Shown here: in pieces, positions 32,717 to 42,398 of the stretch | How positions within the stretch are numbered: position 1 is the first letter of the stretch | Layout of the letters: every line of letters begins with the position of its first letter | Origin: Pseudoselenomonas ruminantium | GTDB taxonomy: Bacteria; Bacillota; Negativicutes; Selenomonadales; Selenomonadaceae | Length of the DNA: 64,000 bases | Assembly: GCA_015058575.1 (NCBI GenBank) | Contig: SVBZ01000041.1 | Location: forward strand, 20,898-84,897 | Direction of reading: 5' to 3' | The notes under the pieces: generated by a model | Told to the model about the DNA's origin: nothing | The model's database searches: none | Seen by the model: only the letters and a program-made list of their open reading frames with translations | Made by a program: the position numbers and the translations under genes

Positions 32717-33571
32717 ATGAAAGTATTGGTTACCGGTGTGACGGGACAGCTTGGCTATGACTGTGTGCAGGAGCTGGAACGCCGTGGCATCGAGGCAAGG
32801 GGCGTAGCCAGCCGGGATTTTTCGCTGACGGATTATGCGGCCGCGAAAGAATATATCGAAGCGTATCGTCCGGACGTGATTATGCATTGTGCGGCGTACA
32901 CAGCTGTTGACAAGGCCGAGGACGAGCGGGAAATCTGCGAGGCGGTCAATGCAGATGGTACGCGCAATCTGGCGAAGATTGCGCGTGCGCTGGCTGCGAA
33001 GCTGATCTACATCAGCACGGATTACGTATTCCCCGGTGATGGCGAGAGTTTCTATGAGCCGGCAGACAGGAAAGAGCCGAAAAATGTCTATGGCCGCTCT
33101 AAGCTGCATGGCGAAGAAGCTGTACAGGAACTTTTGGATAAGTACTTCATTGTCCGTATTTCGTGGGTGTTTGGCATCAATGGCCGGAACTTTATCCGCA
33201 CGATGCTGAAACTGGCGGAATCGCATGATACTTTGACTGTTGTCGATGATCAGGTCGGCTCACCGACCTATACGCATGATTTGGCGGTATTGCTGGCTGA
33301 TATGGCACAGAGCGACAAGTATGGTGTCTATCATGCTACGAATGAGGGGGTCTGCTCCTGGGCAGAGCTGGCGGCTGAGACGTTCCGGCAGGCGGGGTGC
33401 AAGGTGACGGTTACTCCGGTGCCCTCGTCGGCTTATCCGACAAAAGCCGTGCGGCCCAAGAATTCGCGTCTGAGCAAGAAATGCCTGGATGCGGCGGGGT
33501 TTGCCCGCTTGCCAGCCTGGCAGGATGCTGTGGGCCGCTATTTACGTGAACTTAACACTAAGGAAGATTAA
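32717..33571 (+). CDS. rfbD: dTDP-4-dehydrorhamnose reductase
   Basis: A 284-residue extended SDR enzyme that makes dTDP-L-rhamnose, the last step of that sugar-nucleotide route for envelope polysaccharide. Visible: NAD(P)-binding GVTGQLG at residues 7-13, HCAAYTAVDKAE near 58, STDYVFPG near 98, catalytic YGRSK near 125, and RISWVFG. It starts 6 bases after the kinase gene, so it may be read through from the two-component operon. rfbA, rfbB and rfbC are not in the window; a terminator follows. Confidence 0.9.
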   Translation: MKVLVTGVTGQLGYDCVQELERRGIEARGVASRDFSLTDYAAAKEYIEAYRPDVIMHCAAYTAVDKAEDEREICEAVNADGTRNLAKIARALAAKLIYISTDYVFPGDGESFYEPADRKEPKNVYGRSKLHGEEAVQELLDKYFIVRISWVFGINGRNFIRTMLKLAESHDTLTVVDDQVGSPTYTHDLAVLLADMAQSDKYGVYHATNEGVCSWAELAAETFRQAGCKVTVTPVPSSAYPTKAVRPKNSRLSKKCLDAAGFARLPAWQDAVGRYLRELNTKED

Positions 33572-33591
33572 CCACATAATGTGTCCGTTAT

Positions 33592-33625
33592 ATACGCACA
33601 TATCTGATTGATATGTGCGTATTTT
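33592..33625 (+). terminator. Terminator after rfbD
   Basis: The 13-bp perfect stem ATACGCACATATC/GATATGTGCGTAT with loop TGATT is followed by TTTAG. Confidence 0.75.
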
Positions 33626-33676
33626 AGTACATGATATAAATAGTTCACTCAAGGGAAACATTTTTACTAAAATATC

Positions 33677-33705
33677 TTGCAAGAGTGTAAAGTTTGATGT
33701 ATACT
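33677..33705 (+). promoter_or_regulatory. sigma-A promoter of sstT
   Basis: TTGCAA (33677-33682) and TATACT (33700-33705) with a 17-base spacer, about 65 bases before the start codon. Confidence 0.7.
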
Positions 33706-33772
33706 AACATATGTATTCCTAGCGTAGACGGACTGATTTTACGTAATAAGAGTTGTAAGGGAGATGTTTCTG

Positions 33773-35038
33773 ATGTCCAATCAGTTGAAGAAGATTGGTA
33801 GAAAGTATCAGGAAACGGCACTGATCAAGCTGATTGCCGTGGGCCTGATTATAGGTATTATCTTGGCGGTGGCGGCACCTCAGACTGTGCCTGTCATCGC
33901 AATCTTTGGCGATTTGTTTGTACGTGCTTTGAAAGGCGTGGCACCGATTCTCGTATTTGTGCTCGTCATGAATGCGATGGCGCAGAAGAATGCCGATGCG
34001 AGCGCATCGATGAAACCGATTGTCAAGCTTTATGTCATTGCGACGTTCATGGCTTCGCTCGTGGCTGTTGCGTATTCTTTTGCATTCCCGACGTCGCTGC
34101 AGCTGCAGATTGCCGATGCAAAGCTTGCGCCACCAAGCGGTATCCTGGAGGTCCTGCACAATTTGGTGCTGAGTGTTGTCGACAATCCGATCCATGCCAT
34201 CGCTTCAGCTAACTATATTGGCATCCTTGCCTGGGGCGTGCTCTGCGGCATTGCTTTGCATAGTGCTGCGGATAATACGAAAGTCATGATCAGTGATTTG
34301 GCCAAGATGGTTACGAAAATCGTGCAGTGGGTCATCCGGTTTGCACCGTTTGGTATCATGGGACTTGTAGCCAATGCCATTGGCGAAAGCGGTATTGGCG
34401 CGCTCTTGGGATATGCGCATCTGCTGGCCGTGCTGCTCGGTGCTTTCTTCTCAGTAGCACTTATCATGAACCCGCTGATCGTCTATGCGCACATCCATCG
34501 CAATCCGTTCCCGCTGGTCTGGACGACTTTGCGTGAAAGCGGCTTGTATGCGTTCTTCACGCGCAGTTCGGCTGCCAATATCCCTGTGAACCTGTCACTT
34601 TGCAAACGCTTGCATCTTGACGAGGATACGTATTCGATTTCGATTCCGCTCGGTGCTACGATCAACATGAGTGGTGCGGCTATCACGATTGCTGTGTTGT
34701 CGCTGGCTGCGGCCAATACGCTGGGCATTGATATCGACCTGCCAACGGCACTGCTGCTTTGCATCATTGCGACAGTTGGCGCCTGTGGTGCTTCGGGTGT
34801 TGCTGGTGGTTCGTTGCTGCTTATCCCCGTAGCCTGCTCTTCATTTGGTATCGGCAATGATATTGCCATGCAGGTAGTTGGTGTTGGCTTTATCATCGGG
34901 GTGATCCAGGATTCCTGTGAGACGGCACTCAACAGCTCGAGCGATGTCTTGTTCACGGCAACGGCAGAGCTTGCCCAGCGGGCAAAGGCTGGTACGTTGA
35001 CAGCTGCGGATATGGTCCCGGATGCAGAAGAAGATTAA
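33773..35038 (+). CDS. sstT: Serine/threonine:sodium symporter SstT
   Basis: A 421-residue DAACS-family transporter for sodium-driven serine and threonine uptake. It has 8 membrane segments plus re-entrant loops; family signatures are the serine-rich [12 protein letters not shown] near residue 260, [13 protein letters not shown] near 297 and [16 protein letters not shown] near 381. The ATG at 33773 has AAGGGAG 9 bases upstream; the in-frame ATG at 33764 overlaps that site. Single gene between its own promoter and terminator. Confidence 0.93.
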   Translation: MSNQLKKIGRKYQETALIKLIAVGLIIGIILAVAAPQTVPVIAIFGDLFVRALKGVAPILVFVLVMNAMAQKNADASASMKPIVKLYVIATFMASLVAVAYSFAFPTSLQLQIADAKLAPPSGILEVLHNLVLSVVDNPIHAIASANYIGILAWGVLCGIALHSAADNTKVMISDLAKMVTKIVQWVIRFAPFGIMGLVANAIGESGIGALLGYAHLLAVLLGAFFSVALIMNPLIVYAHIHRNPFPLVWTTLRESGLYAFFTRSSAANIPVNLSLCKRLHLDEDTYSISIPLGATINMSGAAITIAVLSLAAANTLGIDIDLPTALLLCIIATVGACGASGVAGGSLLLIPVACSSFGIGNDIAMQVVGVGFIIGVIQDSCETALNSSSDVLFTATAELAQRAKAGTLTAADMVPDAEED

Positions 35039-35063
35039 AAAGATATACGAAAACCTGCTTGTA

Positions 35064-35105
35064 AAAGGCTAAAGACTGTGCCTGTCAGTCTTTGGCCTTT
35101 TTTTT
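35064..35105 (+). terminator. Terminator of sstT
   Basis: AAAGGCTAAAGACTG pairs with CAGTCTTTGGCCTTT around a 7-base loop and runs into eight T. Confidence 0.9.
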
Positions 35106-35161
35106 GTGCTTGCCAATATGCAGGTAGGATTCATTTGATTTTGGGCGAATCAATAAAGTAA

Positions 35162-35187
35162 GAACCTATTATAGGAACCTAGTATAG
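35162..35187 (+). promoter_or_regulatory. Tandem 13-bp direct repeat in front of the NHLP exporter operon
   Basis: GAACCTATTATAG (35162-35174) and GAACCTAGTATAG (35175-35187) abut each other and differ at one base, 17 bases before the first ATG. They contain GGAACC, like many ECF -35 elements, and TATTAT/TAGTAT, like -10 boxes. A regulator site or promoter is likely; which one cannot be told. Confidence 0.5.
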
Positions 35188-35204
35188 AAGGGACAGGGCG
35201 AGAT

Positions 35205-36371
35205 ATGAAAAAGATTTATGGTGTAGCCATGATGTTCATCCTTCTGATGGCACTGGCTATTGTAGCCTGGGGGGCATGGCTCAATTATAGCGATGAGAAT
35301 CAGATTGCCAACCGCATGGATAACCGGCGGGTAGAAGTGACCGCCGCTAAGGCCGTGCGCCGGCAGTTTGCGCCAGCCATTTCCTTGGATGCTGTACGTT
35401 TCGCCAGTAGAAATATGACCGATGCGGTGGCTCTTACCGATGGCCGCATACTAAGCTGGCATGTGAATAAGAATGATAAAGTATATAAGGGACAGAATCT
35501 GGTGGAGATGGTCAATGAAAATGTTCCGCTGAAAATCCAGCAGGCGGAAAGTGCAATCAGCCGTGCTGAGGCTATGTTGACCCGGGCACGTAACAGCTAT
35601 CAGCGCCAAGGGCGGTTGATGTCCCGGCGGGCGACGTCCAAGGAAAAATATGAGGAAGCTGAGGCACAGTATATGGCGGCACAGGGGGCTTTGCGTGAGG
35701 CGCAGGTTCAGCGCGACCAGTACCTGGTCCAGCAGGACTGGCTGTCTGTGAAAGCACCATTGGATGGAGAGGTACTCTTGGTATATCAGAAAGCAGGGGC
35801 GCAGGTTCAGGCGGGAACGCCTATTGCCTTGGTGGGAGATTTTTCCCGCTTGATGTTTTCACTGAATCTGACAGATGTGGATGCCCGCCATCTGCAGCTT
35901 GGTCAGGTAAGTAATCTGACTTTTGCTGAGCATAAACTTACAGGCAAAGCTTATGACACGGATTATGGTGCGGGCAATAAAGATCATGGCATGGGGATAA
36001 AAGCTGTCCTCAAAGAAATTGTCCCGGACCTTTCCGAGCCGGCGGATATCCGGCGTACGGTCTGGGAGGTCGACAATCGTGCCAGACTGCTGGAACCGAT
36101 GATCTATACCGGTGTGACGATGCAGGCGGAGCAGTCCTATGAAGCCTTGACGATACCGTTGTCCGCAATGACAGATAAGTCCAATGATACCGTGTTTGTG
36201 ATGGATGCAAATGGAATCATTCATCTGCGTGAGGTAAAAGCAGGGGCAGACGATCAAAAATATATCGAGATTTACGAGGGCCTTGAAGAAGGGGATATTG
36301 TCATTGTGGGGAATCTGGAAGGATTGGAAGATGGCATGCGGGTGGATGCAGCTCTGGAAGGTGATGACTGA
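35205..36371 (+). CDS. RND/MacA-type periplasmic adaptor (membrane fusion protein)
   Basis: A 388-residue protein with one N-terminal membrane anchor (about residues 7-27), a lipoyl-type half motif (DGRILSWHVNKNDKVYKGQ), a coiled-coil hairpin of about 70 residues (QQAESAISRAEAMLTRARNS), a second lipoyl half (KAPLDGEVLL) and beta-barrel domains. Such adaptors join an inner-membrane pump to TolC. It overlaps the next adaptor gene by one base (TGATG). It is distinct from the NHLP HlyD protein that follows, so the operon encodes two adaptors. ATG with AGGGCGAG upstream, 20 bases past the direct repeat. Confidence 0.85.
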   Translation: MKKIYGVAMMFILLMALAIVAWGAWLNYSDENQIANRMDNRRVEVTAAKAVRRQFAPAISLDAVRFASRNMTDAVALTDGRILSWHVNKNDKVYKGQNLVEMVNENVPLKIQQAESAISRAEAMLTRARNSYQRQGRLMSRRATSKEKYEEAEAQYMAAQGALREAQVQRDQYLVQQDWLSVKAPLDGEVLLVYQKAGAQVQAGTPIALVGDFSRLMFSLNLTDVDARHLQLGQVSNLTFAEHKLTGKAYDTDYGAGNKDHGMGIKAVLKEIVPDLSEPADIRRTVWEVDNRARLLEPMIYTGVTMQAEQSYEALTIPLSAMTDKSNDTVFVMDANGIIHLREVKAGADDQKYIEIYEGLEEGDIVIVGNLEGLEDGMRVDAALEGDD

Positions 36372-37369
36372 TGGGCGAAGAGAAAAAAACGGTTGGAGCA
36401 GCGCGCTGGAACCGGAAGGGCAATGAGATATTCAGCAAGGAAGCGCTGGACAAGATGCGTTCTCCGGAAAAACTGGATATGACAATGAGCATTACCACTC
36501 CGATTGGCTGGATGGGCGTTATCTCGGTAGCTGTTATGACGCTGGCAGTTGTTATCTGGTCTATCTTTGGTTCATTTACCGTAAAGGCTGATGGTATGGG
36601 ATTGATCATGGATTCTTCTGGCGTATCAAAAGTCTGTGTCATGGCAGGGGGGAGCATGGATGAAATCTATGTCCATCCTGGTGACAAAGTGAAAAAAGGA
36701 GACCTTATTGCTCATGTGAGCATGGTACAAGAGGAGGCGGCTACCCGTATGGCCAAATACGGGCCAGGATTGGCATCCAGCTCGCGTGAGGCTGTGAGCC
36801 GTGTCCACGAATTTGATTCCCGCCGTTATCAGCAAGAGGCAATGGAATACATTTACTCCCCTTATGACGGTACGGTGGATGAGGTCATGGTACGAGAAGG
36901 CAGTATTGTCACAAATGGCATGCCTGTCATTACTATGCGTATAGATGGCGGACGGGAGTATCTCAAAGGTGTCCTGTATATTCCAGTAGAAAAAGGAAAG
37001 CGGGTAGAGAAGGGGCAGACTATCCAGCTGGCGCCCAATGGGGTGGATATTTCCCAATCGGGCAGTCTTTTGGGGACGGTGCGTTCCGTATCGCAGTATC
37101 CGGTAACGGCGCAATCGATGCAGAAGAATTTGGGGAATGAACAATTGGCGCAGTGGATTGTTTCCAAGCAGCAAAGTGCGGTAATGGAAGTGAACTTTGA
37201 TTTGGTACGTGACCCGGGGTCGGAGTCCGGCTATCTCTGGACATCCAGTGTCGGTGAGCATAAACCCATTACAGCAGGCAGTTTTGTCACGGGGTCCATC
37301 ATTATTGAACGGCGGCCGCCCATCGAGAAAGTCTTTTATAAGCTGAGTCAATGGTTAAGGGGCAGGTGA
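36371..37369 (+). CDS. NHLP-type bacteriocin system HlyD-like secretion protein
   Basis: A 332-residue membrane fusion protein. A cytoplasmic N-terminus of about 45 residues (with MRSPEKLDMTMSITTPIGW, the family hallmark as I recall it) precedes one membrane segment (about 50-72), a split lipoyl domain (VHPGDKVKKGDL near 100 and YSPYDGTVDEVMVREGS near 160) and a beta domain. The length and the PEKLD start match the HlyD component of nitrile-hydratase-leader-peptide (NHLP) export systems. It should bridge the two ABC exporters to the outer membrane. It overlaps the adaptor before it by one base. Confidence 0.82.
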   Translation: MGEEKKTVGAARWNRKGNEIFSKEALDKMRSPEKLDMTMSITTPIGWMGVISVAVMTLAVVIWSIFGSFTVKADGMGLIMDSSGVSKVCVMAGGSMDEIYVHPGDKVKKGDLIAHVSMVQEEAATRMAKYGPGLASSSREAVSRVHEFDSRRYQQEAMEYIYSPYDGTVDEVMVREGSIVTNGMPVITMRIDGGREYLKGVLYIPVEKGKRVEKGQTIQLAPNGVDISQSGSLLGTVRSVSQYPVTAQSMQKNLGNEQLAQWIVSKQQSAVMEVNFDLVRDPGSESGYLWTSSVGEHKPITAGSFVTGSIIIERRPPIEKVFYKLSQWLRGR

Positions 37370-37374
37370 TCCGG

Positions 37375-39612
37375 GTGAATGTTATCGAACGATTGAAGAA
37401 TACTTTTTGGTCGGGCAAATACCGGGTCAAAGTCCCTACGGTTTTACAGATGGAGGCCACGGAATGCGGGGCGGCTGCACTGGGGATGGTCCTGGCACAT
37501 TACGGCCTTTGGATTCCGCTGGAAAAGCTGCGGGCAGAATGCGGTGTGAACCGTGATGGCTCTAAGGCCAGCTGTGTAATCCGGGCAGCTCGTAACCGGG
37601 GCTGTGAGGCTGACGGCTACCGCTGGTCAGCGGGTGATCTTTTGGAACTGGCTGGGGAAGAAGATATTTTTCCCTTGATTATCCACTGGGAGTTCAACCA
37701 TTTTGTAGTTTTAGAGGGAATCACCAACGGCAAGGCGTATCTCAATGACCCTGCAATGGGACGGCGTACGGTGCCTTGGGAGGAATTTCGCACTTCATAC
37801 ACAGGCGTATCCCTGCAGATTATGCCAGGGCCGGACTTTCAAAAAGCCGGTCACCGGTACAACGTTTTTAAGGATGTGGCAGGAAAGCTCTTGCAGGATC
37901 GTTGGGCATTGACGTTTATCATTATTTTGGAATTATGTGCGATTATTCCAGGCCTGGCCGGCCCGGTGATGAGCCAGATATTCTTGGACGATATTCTCAC
38001 CCGCAAGCATTTGGATTGGATGACGAATTTCTGCCTGGCTATGACGTTGTCGTTTATTTTGTCCGGTATTATGACTTGGCTTAGGGTCGTGGTGTTGACG
38101 CAGTGGCAGCGCAAGCTTACCTTGGCAGACAGTTCTGCTTATTTTTGGCATCTGCTGAAGCTGCCGATGCAGTTTTTCCATCAGCGTTATGCAGCTGAGG
38201 TGGCAGGCCGCGTGGGGTTCAATGAGTCCATTGCCGGAACACTGTCGGGACCGGCGGCTACGGCGGTGCTGGACTTATTTGTGGCAGTGTTTTATCTCTT
38301 ATTGCTATTGCAATATAATGTGGCTCTGACCCTTATCGGCGTGGCATTCAGTTCCGTGGAAATTATTTTATTCTTTGCGATGCGGCGGCATCTCACAGAC
38401 CTCAATATGCGTATGCAGCAGGATGCCGGCAAAGCATATGGTGTGGCCATGAATGGTTTGCGTATGATTGAGACTATCAAGGCCAGTGGTGATGAGTCGG
38501 ATTTCTTTACCAAATGGTCAGGCTATCAGACCAAGGTGCTGATGGCCTCGCAGGAGACGGCTCTTTGGGCCATGTCTGTGAAGCTTTTGCCTACTTTGCT
38601 GGCGGGCATCAATGGGGCTTTGATTATGACGGTGGGCGGTTTTTCTATTATGGAAGGCGCTATGACTGCTGGTATGTTCATGGCTTTTCAGCATCTGATG
38701 GGGAGTTTTCAGGCACCGGTCAATGCGCTGGTGGGGTTGGGAGCCACTTTGCAGACCACAGAAATGCAGATGCAGCGTCTCAACGATGTGCGTGCTTATG
38801 AAGTGGATCATTTGAATTTTCCAACTGCTGAAGAAGAAGCAATAAAATCGTTTTCGCAGGAACGTTTGTCAGGAGATCTATTGCTGAAGGATGTAAGCTT
38901 TGGTTACAGCCCATTGGAAAAGCCATTATTGGAACACTTTGACCTTCATGCCAGTCCCGGCCGCTGGGTGGCCGTGGTTGGGGCTTCTGGCAGCGGCAAG
39001 AGCACGCTGGCTAAGATTGTCACTGGTCTTTATGAGGAATGGAGCGGAGAGGTACGTTTGGATGGGGTGCTTCGCCGCGATGTACCGCGCAAGATGATTA
39101 CAAGCTCATTGGCAGCTGTTGACCAGGATATTTTCCTTATCAGTGGTACGGTGGCAGAGAATATCGCGCTATTTGACAATACGGTCAGCAGGAGTGATAT
39201 CATTGCGGCTGCTCAGGATGCTTGCATTCATGAGGACATCTTAAAACTCAATGGTACCTATGAAGCAGTCATACAGGAAGGTGGCATGAATTTTTCCGGT
39301 GGCCAGCGGCAACGGCTGGAGATTGCCCGGGCTTTGGCCATAAATCCGTCCCTTCTCGTTCTGGATGAAGCAACCAGTGCGCTTGATCCGATTACGGAAA
39401 AACGAGTGCTGGACAATATCCGTCATCGGGGCTGTACTTGTTTGATTGTGGCACATCGCTTGTCCACGATTCGTGACTGTGATGAAATCATAGTCCTGTC
39501 CAAGGGAAAGATTGTCGAGCGGGGCAAGCATCGGGAGATGATCAAGCATGATGGCCCCTATCGCCGTTTGATTGAGGAACGGGAACAGGAAGAAATGGAA
39601 AGCGTGGAATGA
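37375..39612 (+). CDS. NHLP-type peptidase-containing ABC exporter (C39 peptidase, permease, ATPase)
   Basis: A 745-residue bacteriocin-type exporter. The N-terminal C39 peptidase has its Gln and Cys in TVLQMEATECGAAALG (about residues 17-32), its His in NHFVVLEG and its Asp in YLNDPAMG, so all catalytic residues are present and it should cleave after a double-Gly leader. Six membrane segments follow, then an ATPase with Walker A GASGSGKST, SGGQRQRLEIARAL and LLVLDEATSALD. The GTG at 37375 is chosen for AGGTG 6 bases upstream; an ATG at 37351 inside the previous gene lacks a ribosome site but is possible. It exports and matures a peptide whose gene is not seen here. Confidence 0.88.
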   Translation: MNVIERLKNTFWSGKYRVKVPTVLQMEATECGAAALGMVLAHYGLWIPLEKLRAECGVNRDGSKASCVIRAARNRGCEADGYRWSAGDLLELAGEEDIFPLIIHWEFNHFVVLEGITNGKAYLNDPAMGRRTVPWEEFRTSYTGVSLQIMPGPDFQKAGHRYNVFKDVAGKLLQDRWALTFIIILELCAIIPGLAGPVMSQIFLDDILTRKHLDWMTNFCLAMTLSFILSGIMTWLRVVVLTQWQRKLTLADSSAYFWHLLKLPMQFFHQRYAAEVAGRVGFNESIAGTLSGPAATAVLDLFVAVFYLLLLLQYNVALTLIGVAFSSVEIILFFAMRRHLTDLNMRMQQDAGKAYGVAMNGLRMIETIKASGDESDFFTKWSGYQTKVLMASQETALWAMSVKLLPTLLAGINGALIMTVGGFSIMEGAMTAGMFMAFQHLMGSFQAPVNALVGLGATLQTTEMQMQRLNDVRAYEVDHLNFPTAEEEAIKSFSQERLSGDLLLKDVSFGYSPLEKPLLEHFDLHASPGRWVAVVGASGSGKSTLAKIVTGLYEEWSGEVRLDGVLRRDVPRKMITSSLAAVDQDIFLISGTVAENIALFDNTVSRSDIIAAAQDACIHEDILKLNGTYEAVIQEGGMNFSGGQRQRLEIARALAINPSLLVLDEATSALDPITEKRVLDNIRHRGCTCLIVAHRLSTIRDCDEIIVLSKGKIVERGKHREMIKHDGPYRRLIEEREQEEMESVE

Positions 39613-42380
39613 CGATGAGAAAAAAACTCTTTGCCGGAGATCGCTTCCTGCTGGAGGAAGATAAGAGTTTCTGGCAAGTGGTATCCGGTAGTGTGGAAGT
39701 GTATGCCACTACCCAGAAAGGCGGCGAAATTTCTTTCCATCAGTGTTATTTGCTGGAAAAGCGGGCCGGAGAAGCGGTATTTCCTGCTTTGGATGATTTT
39801 CAGGAGGTCCGCATGCAGATTTATGCCTTAGAGGATTGCGAACTGGAACTTTTCAGGTGGCAGGATGCTGATGGTGAATATCTGCGCCAGCAGATGGAGG
39901 AATGGTTTTTCGGTTTGGTGCAGATTTCCTGGCTTCGCTTGCTGGCAGACAAGGGCGATGACATGCTGCAGCTGTGGAAAAAGCGGCAAGTGCTGGCCGC
40001 TGCCACAAGCAATCCGGAAATATATGAAACATTTATTCAACACGAAGGTATCTTGTCCATGCTGCTATGGGTGCGTTTCGGTGCCAGCGATAAGCGGCTG
40101 GCCCGCCGCATCCGCATGCGGGATAAGAGTAAGATTGTACTGGTGGAAAATGGCATTCGCAGCCTTTTGGGCGAAGAGCAGCTGTTTGACGGTGGTAAAG
40201 ATATAGAACATGATAAGGCGCTTTGGGAGGAAGCTACGTTTGCTGTACGGCAGGTAGCAGCCGCATTGAAAATGCCGGTGGATTTCATTGGCTTGGAGGA
40301 TACGCTTACCAGGGATTGGGATGAAGTGGCAATCCTGCGTCGTTTGATGCAAAAAGGAAATATGCAGATGCGGCTGGTAACTTTGCCAGATAATTGGTAT
40401 AAGCGTGATTCCGGGGTCTTGCTGGGATTCTATACTGCTCCCGATACAGGTGCGAAGGAAATCGCAGCGCTTATTCCTATGGCACCGGATAGCTACAAAG
40501 TTTTTATGCTCCAGCATCCGGAGGGCATCGCGCTATCTGGTGATGAGGCTCAAAACGTCAGCCGGGATGCCTTTCAATGCTATGCGGGATTTCCGGCACG
40601 GGCTTTAAAATTATGGGATCTGATAAAATTCATGTTTCATCAATGCTGGCTGGCAGATTATCGCACCATTCTTATTTGCAGTCTGTTTGCAGGACTTATT
40701 CCGCTGGCTACGCCGCTTATTACGGAAACCATTTTCCAGGATATCATACCCATCTTAGACCGGCAGGGATTGGCGACGGTTACGCAGGCTTTGATGGTGA
40801 CCAGTTTTACTACGGCAGCGTTGGGGATTGTGCGTTCCATTGCGGTGCTGCGCATAGCCAATCGCATCGAGATGTCTGCTGAAGCGGCTATGTGGGGGCG
40901 GCTCATGAGCTTGCCGACTAAATTCTTCCGCCGGTTTACGGTGGGAGAACTTGCAAGCCGCATGGGCGGCATCGGCATAGCCAAAGGACTGGCTTCTGGC
41001 GAATTTGTAAGCTCTATTTTGAGTTTCGTTTTTTCCTTTTGGAGCATTTTCCTCATGTGTTATTACAGCATGAAACTTACGGCGGCGGCTATTGTCGTCT
41101 GGCTGGTGTATTCTCTGTTTGTAGCTATTGTTCTGCGGCGGGTGCTGTTTTTCCAGCGCAAGATCATTGAGGCAGGCAATAAATCCGCAGGTACGGTACA
41201 GCAGATTTTTGCTGGCCTGCCAAAATTCCGGGTACAGGGAGCAGAAGAACAGGCCTACAATCTTTGGACGCGCACCTTTGGCGAGCATTGGAACTGGACC
41301 CTTAAGCTGCGCTGGCAGAATAACTACACGTCGATTATCTCCAGTATTCAGCCGTTTGTGTTGACGCTGATCCTGTACTATATCGCGGTCTATGGCATGA
41401 ATGAGGTAAGCCCCGATGGCAAGATCGTCAATACGGGGATTGGCTATGCCCAATTCATTGCCTTTAATGCAGCGTATTCTAGTTTCAATGGCGTGATGGG
41501 GGGCGTCATCGGCTTGGTAAGCCAGTATTTTGCCATCCAGCCCCAGCTGGAGAATCTGCGGCCGATTTTAGAAGCTGTTCCGGAAACTACCGAAGAAAAA
41601 CAGGAAGCGGGTCAATTGTCCGGTGCAATCGAAGTAAGTCATCTGTCCTTTGCCTATACCCATGTGATGCCAGACCAGAAGGGCGGCGTTGAGGAGGTGG
41701 AAGGCGAGGATGTCCTGAAAGATGTGAGTTTTTCGATAGCGGCCGGGGAGAATGTAGCCATTGTCGGCAGGTCTGGCAGCGGTAAGAGTACGCTGGTGCG
41801 ATTGTTGTTGGGATTTGAAATGCCCAAGCGGGGGAGTATTACCTTCGACGGGCAGGATCTATCCGAATTGGCTTTGCCATCGGTCCGCTCCCAGATGGGG
41901 GTTGTCCTGCAGAATGGGCAGCTCATGACAGGGGATATCTATACAAATATCGTAGGTACACGGATGCTTCCTCAGGAGGCTGCCTGGGCTGCAGCAGAGG
42001 CAGCTGGTATTGCCGAAGATATTGCCGATATGCCTATGGGTATGCAGACGATTATCAGTGAGGGCAGTTCAAATATATCTGGCGGGCAGCGTCAGCGTAT
42101 ATTGATTGCCCGGGCTTTGGTGGGAAATCCTGCGATTTTGATTCTCGACGAAGCTACTAGTGCGCTAGACAATCGTTCGCAGGCTATCGTGACCCGCAGC
42201 TTGGACAAGCTTAAATCTACCCGCATCGTGGTAGCTCATCGTCTTTCCACTATCCGCCAGTGCGATCGTGTCATTGTCATGGATGATGGGCGCATAGCGG
42301 AGATGGGAAGTTTTGATGAATTATTGGCAAAGGGCGGTCTCTTTGCTGAGTTGGTAAAACGTCAGGTGACAGGGGCCTGA
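39609..42380 (+). CDS. NHLP-type second ABC exporter (permease/ATPase, non-peptidase)
   Basis: A 923-residue protein, overlapping the previous gene by ATGA. About 330 N-terminal residues form a soluble region without C39 motifs; its first 100 residues (LEEDKSFWQVVSGSVEVYAT) look like a cyclic-nucleotide-binding-type beta barrel. Six membrane segments follow, then an ATPase with GRSGSGKST, ISGGQRQRILIARAL and ILILDEATSALD. The domain order and length match the second transporter of NHLP bacteriocin loci (ABC2 type). It probably works as a pair with the peptidase-bearing exporter. Confidence 0.87.
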   Translation: MTMRKKLFAGDRFLLEEDKSFWQVVSGSVEVYATTQKGGEISFHQCYLLEKRAGEAVFPALDDFQEVRMQIYALEDCELELFRWQDADGEYLRQQMEEWFFGLVQISWLRLLADKGDDMLQLWKKRQVLAAATSNPEIYETFIQHEGILSMLLWVRFGASDKRLARRIRMRDKSKIVLVENGIRSLLGEEQLFDGGKDIEHDKALWEEATFAVRQVAAALKMPVDFIGLEDTLTRDWDEVAILRRLMQKGNMQMRLVTLPDNWYKRDSGVLLGFYTAPDTGAKEIAALIPMAPDSYKVFMLQHPEGIALSGDEAQNVSRDAFQCYAGFPARALKLWDLIKFMFHQCWLADYRTILICSLFAGLIPLATPLITETIFQDIIPILDRQGLATVTQALMVTSFTTAALGIVRSIAVLRIANRIEMSAEAAMWGRLMSLPTKFFRRFTVGELASRMGGIGIAKGLASGEFVSSILSFVFSFWSIFLMCYYSMKLTAAAIVVWLVYSLFVAIVLRRVLFFQRKIIEAGNKSAGTVQQIFAGLPKFRVQGAEEQAYNLWTRTFGEHWNWTLKLRWQNNYTSIISSIQPFVLTLILYYIAVYGMNEVSPDGKIVNTGIGYAQFIAFNAAYSSFNGVMGGVIGLVSQYFAIQPQLENLRPILEAVPETTEEKQEAGQLSGAIEVSHLSFAYTHVMPDQKGGVEEVEGEDVLKDVSFSIAAGENVAIVGRSGSGKSTLVRLLLGFEMPKRGSITFDGQDLSELALPSVRSQMGVVLQNGQLMTGDIYTNIVGTRMLPQEAAWAAAEAAGIAEDIADMPMGMQTIISEGSSNISGGQRQRILIARALVGNPAILILDEATSALDNRSQAIVTRSLDKLKSTRIVVAHRLSTIRQCDRVIVMDDGRIAEMGSFDELLAKGGLFAELVKRQVTGA

Positions 42381-42398
42381 ACAGGAAGGTGATACTCT

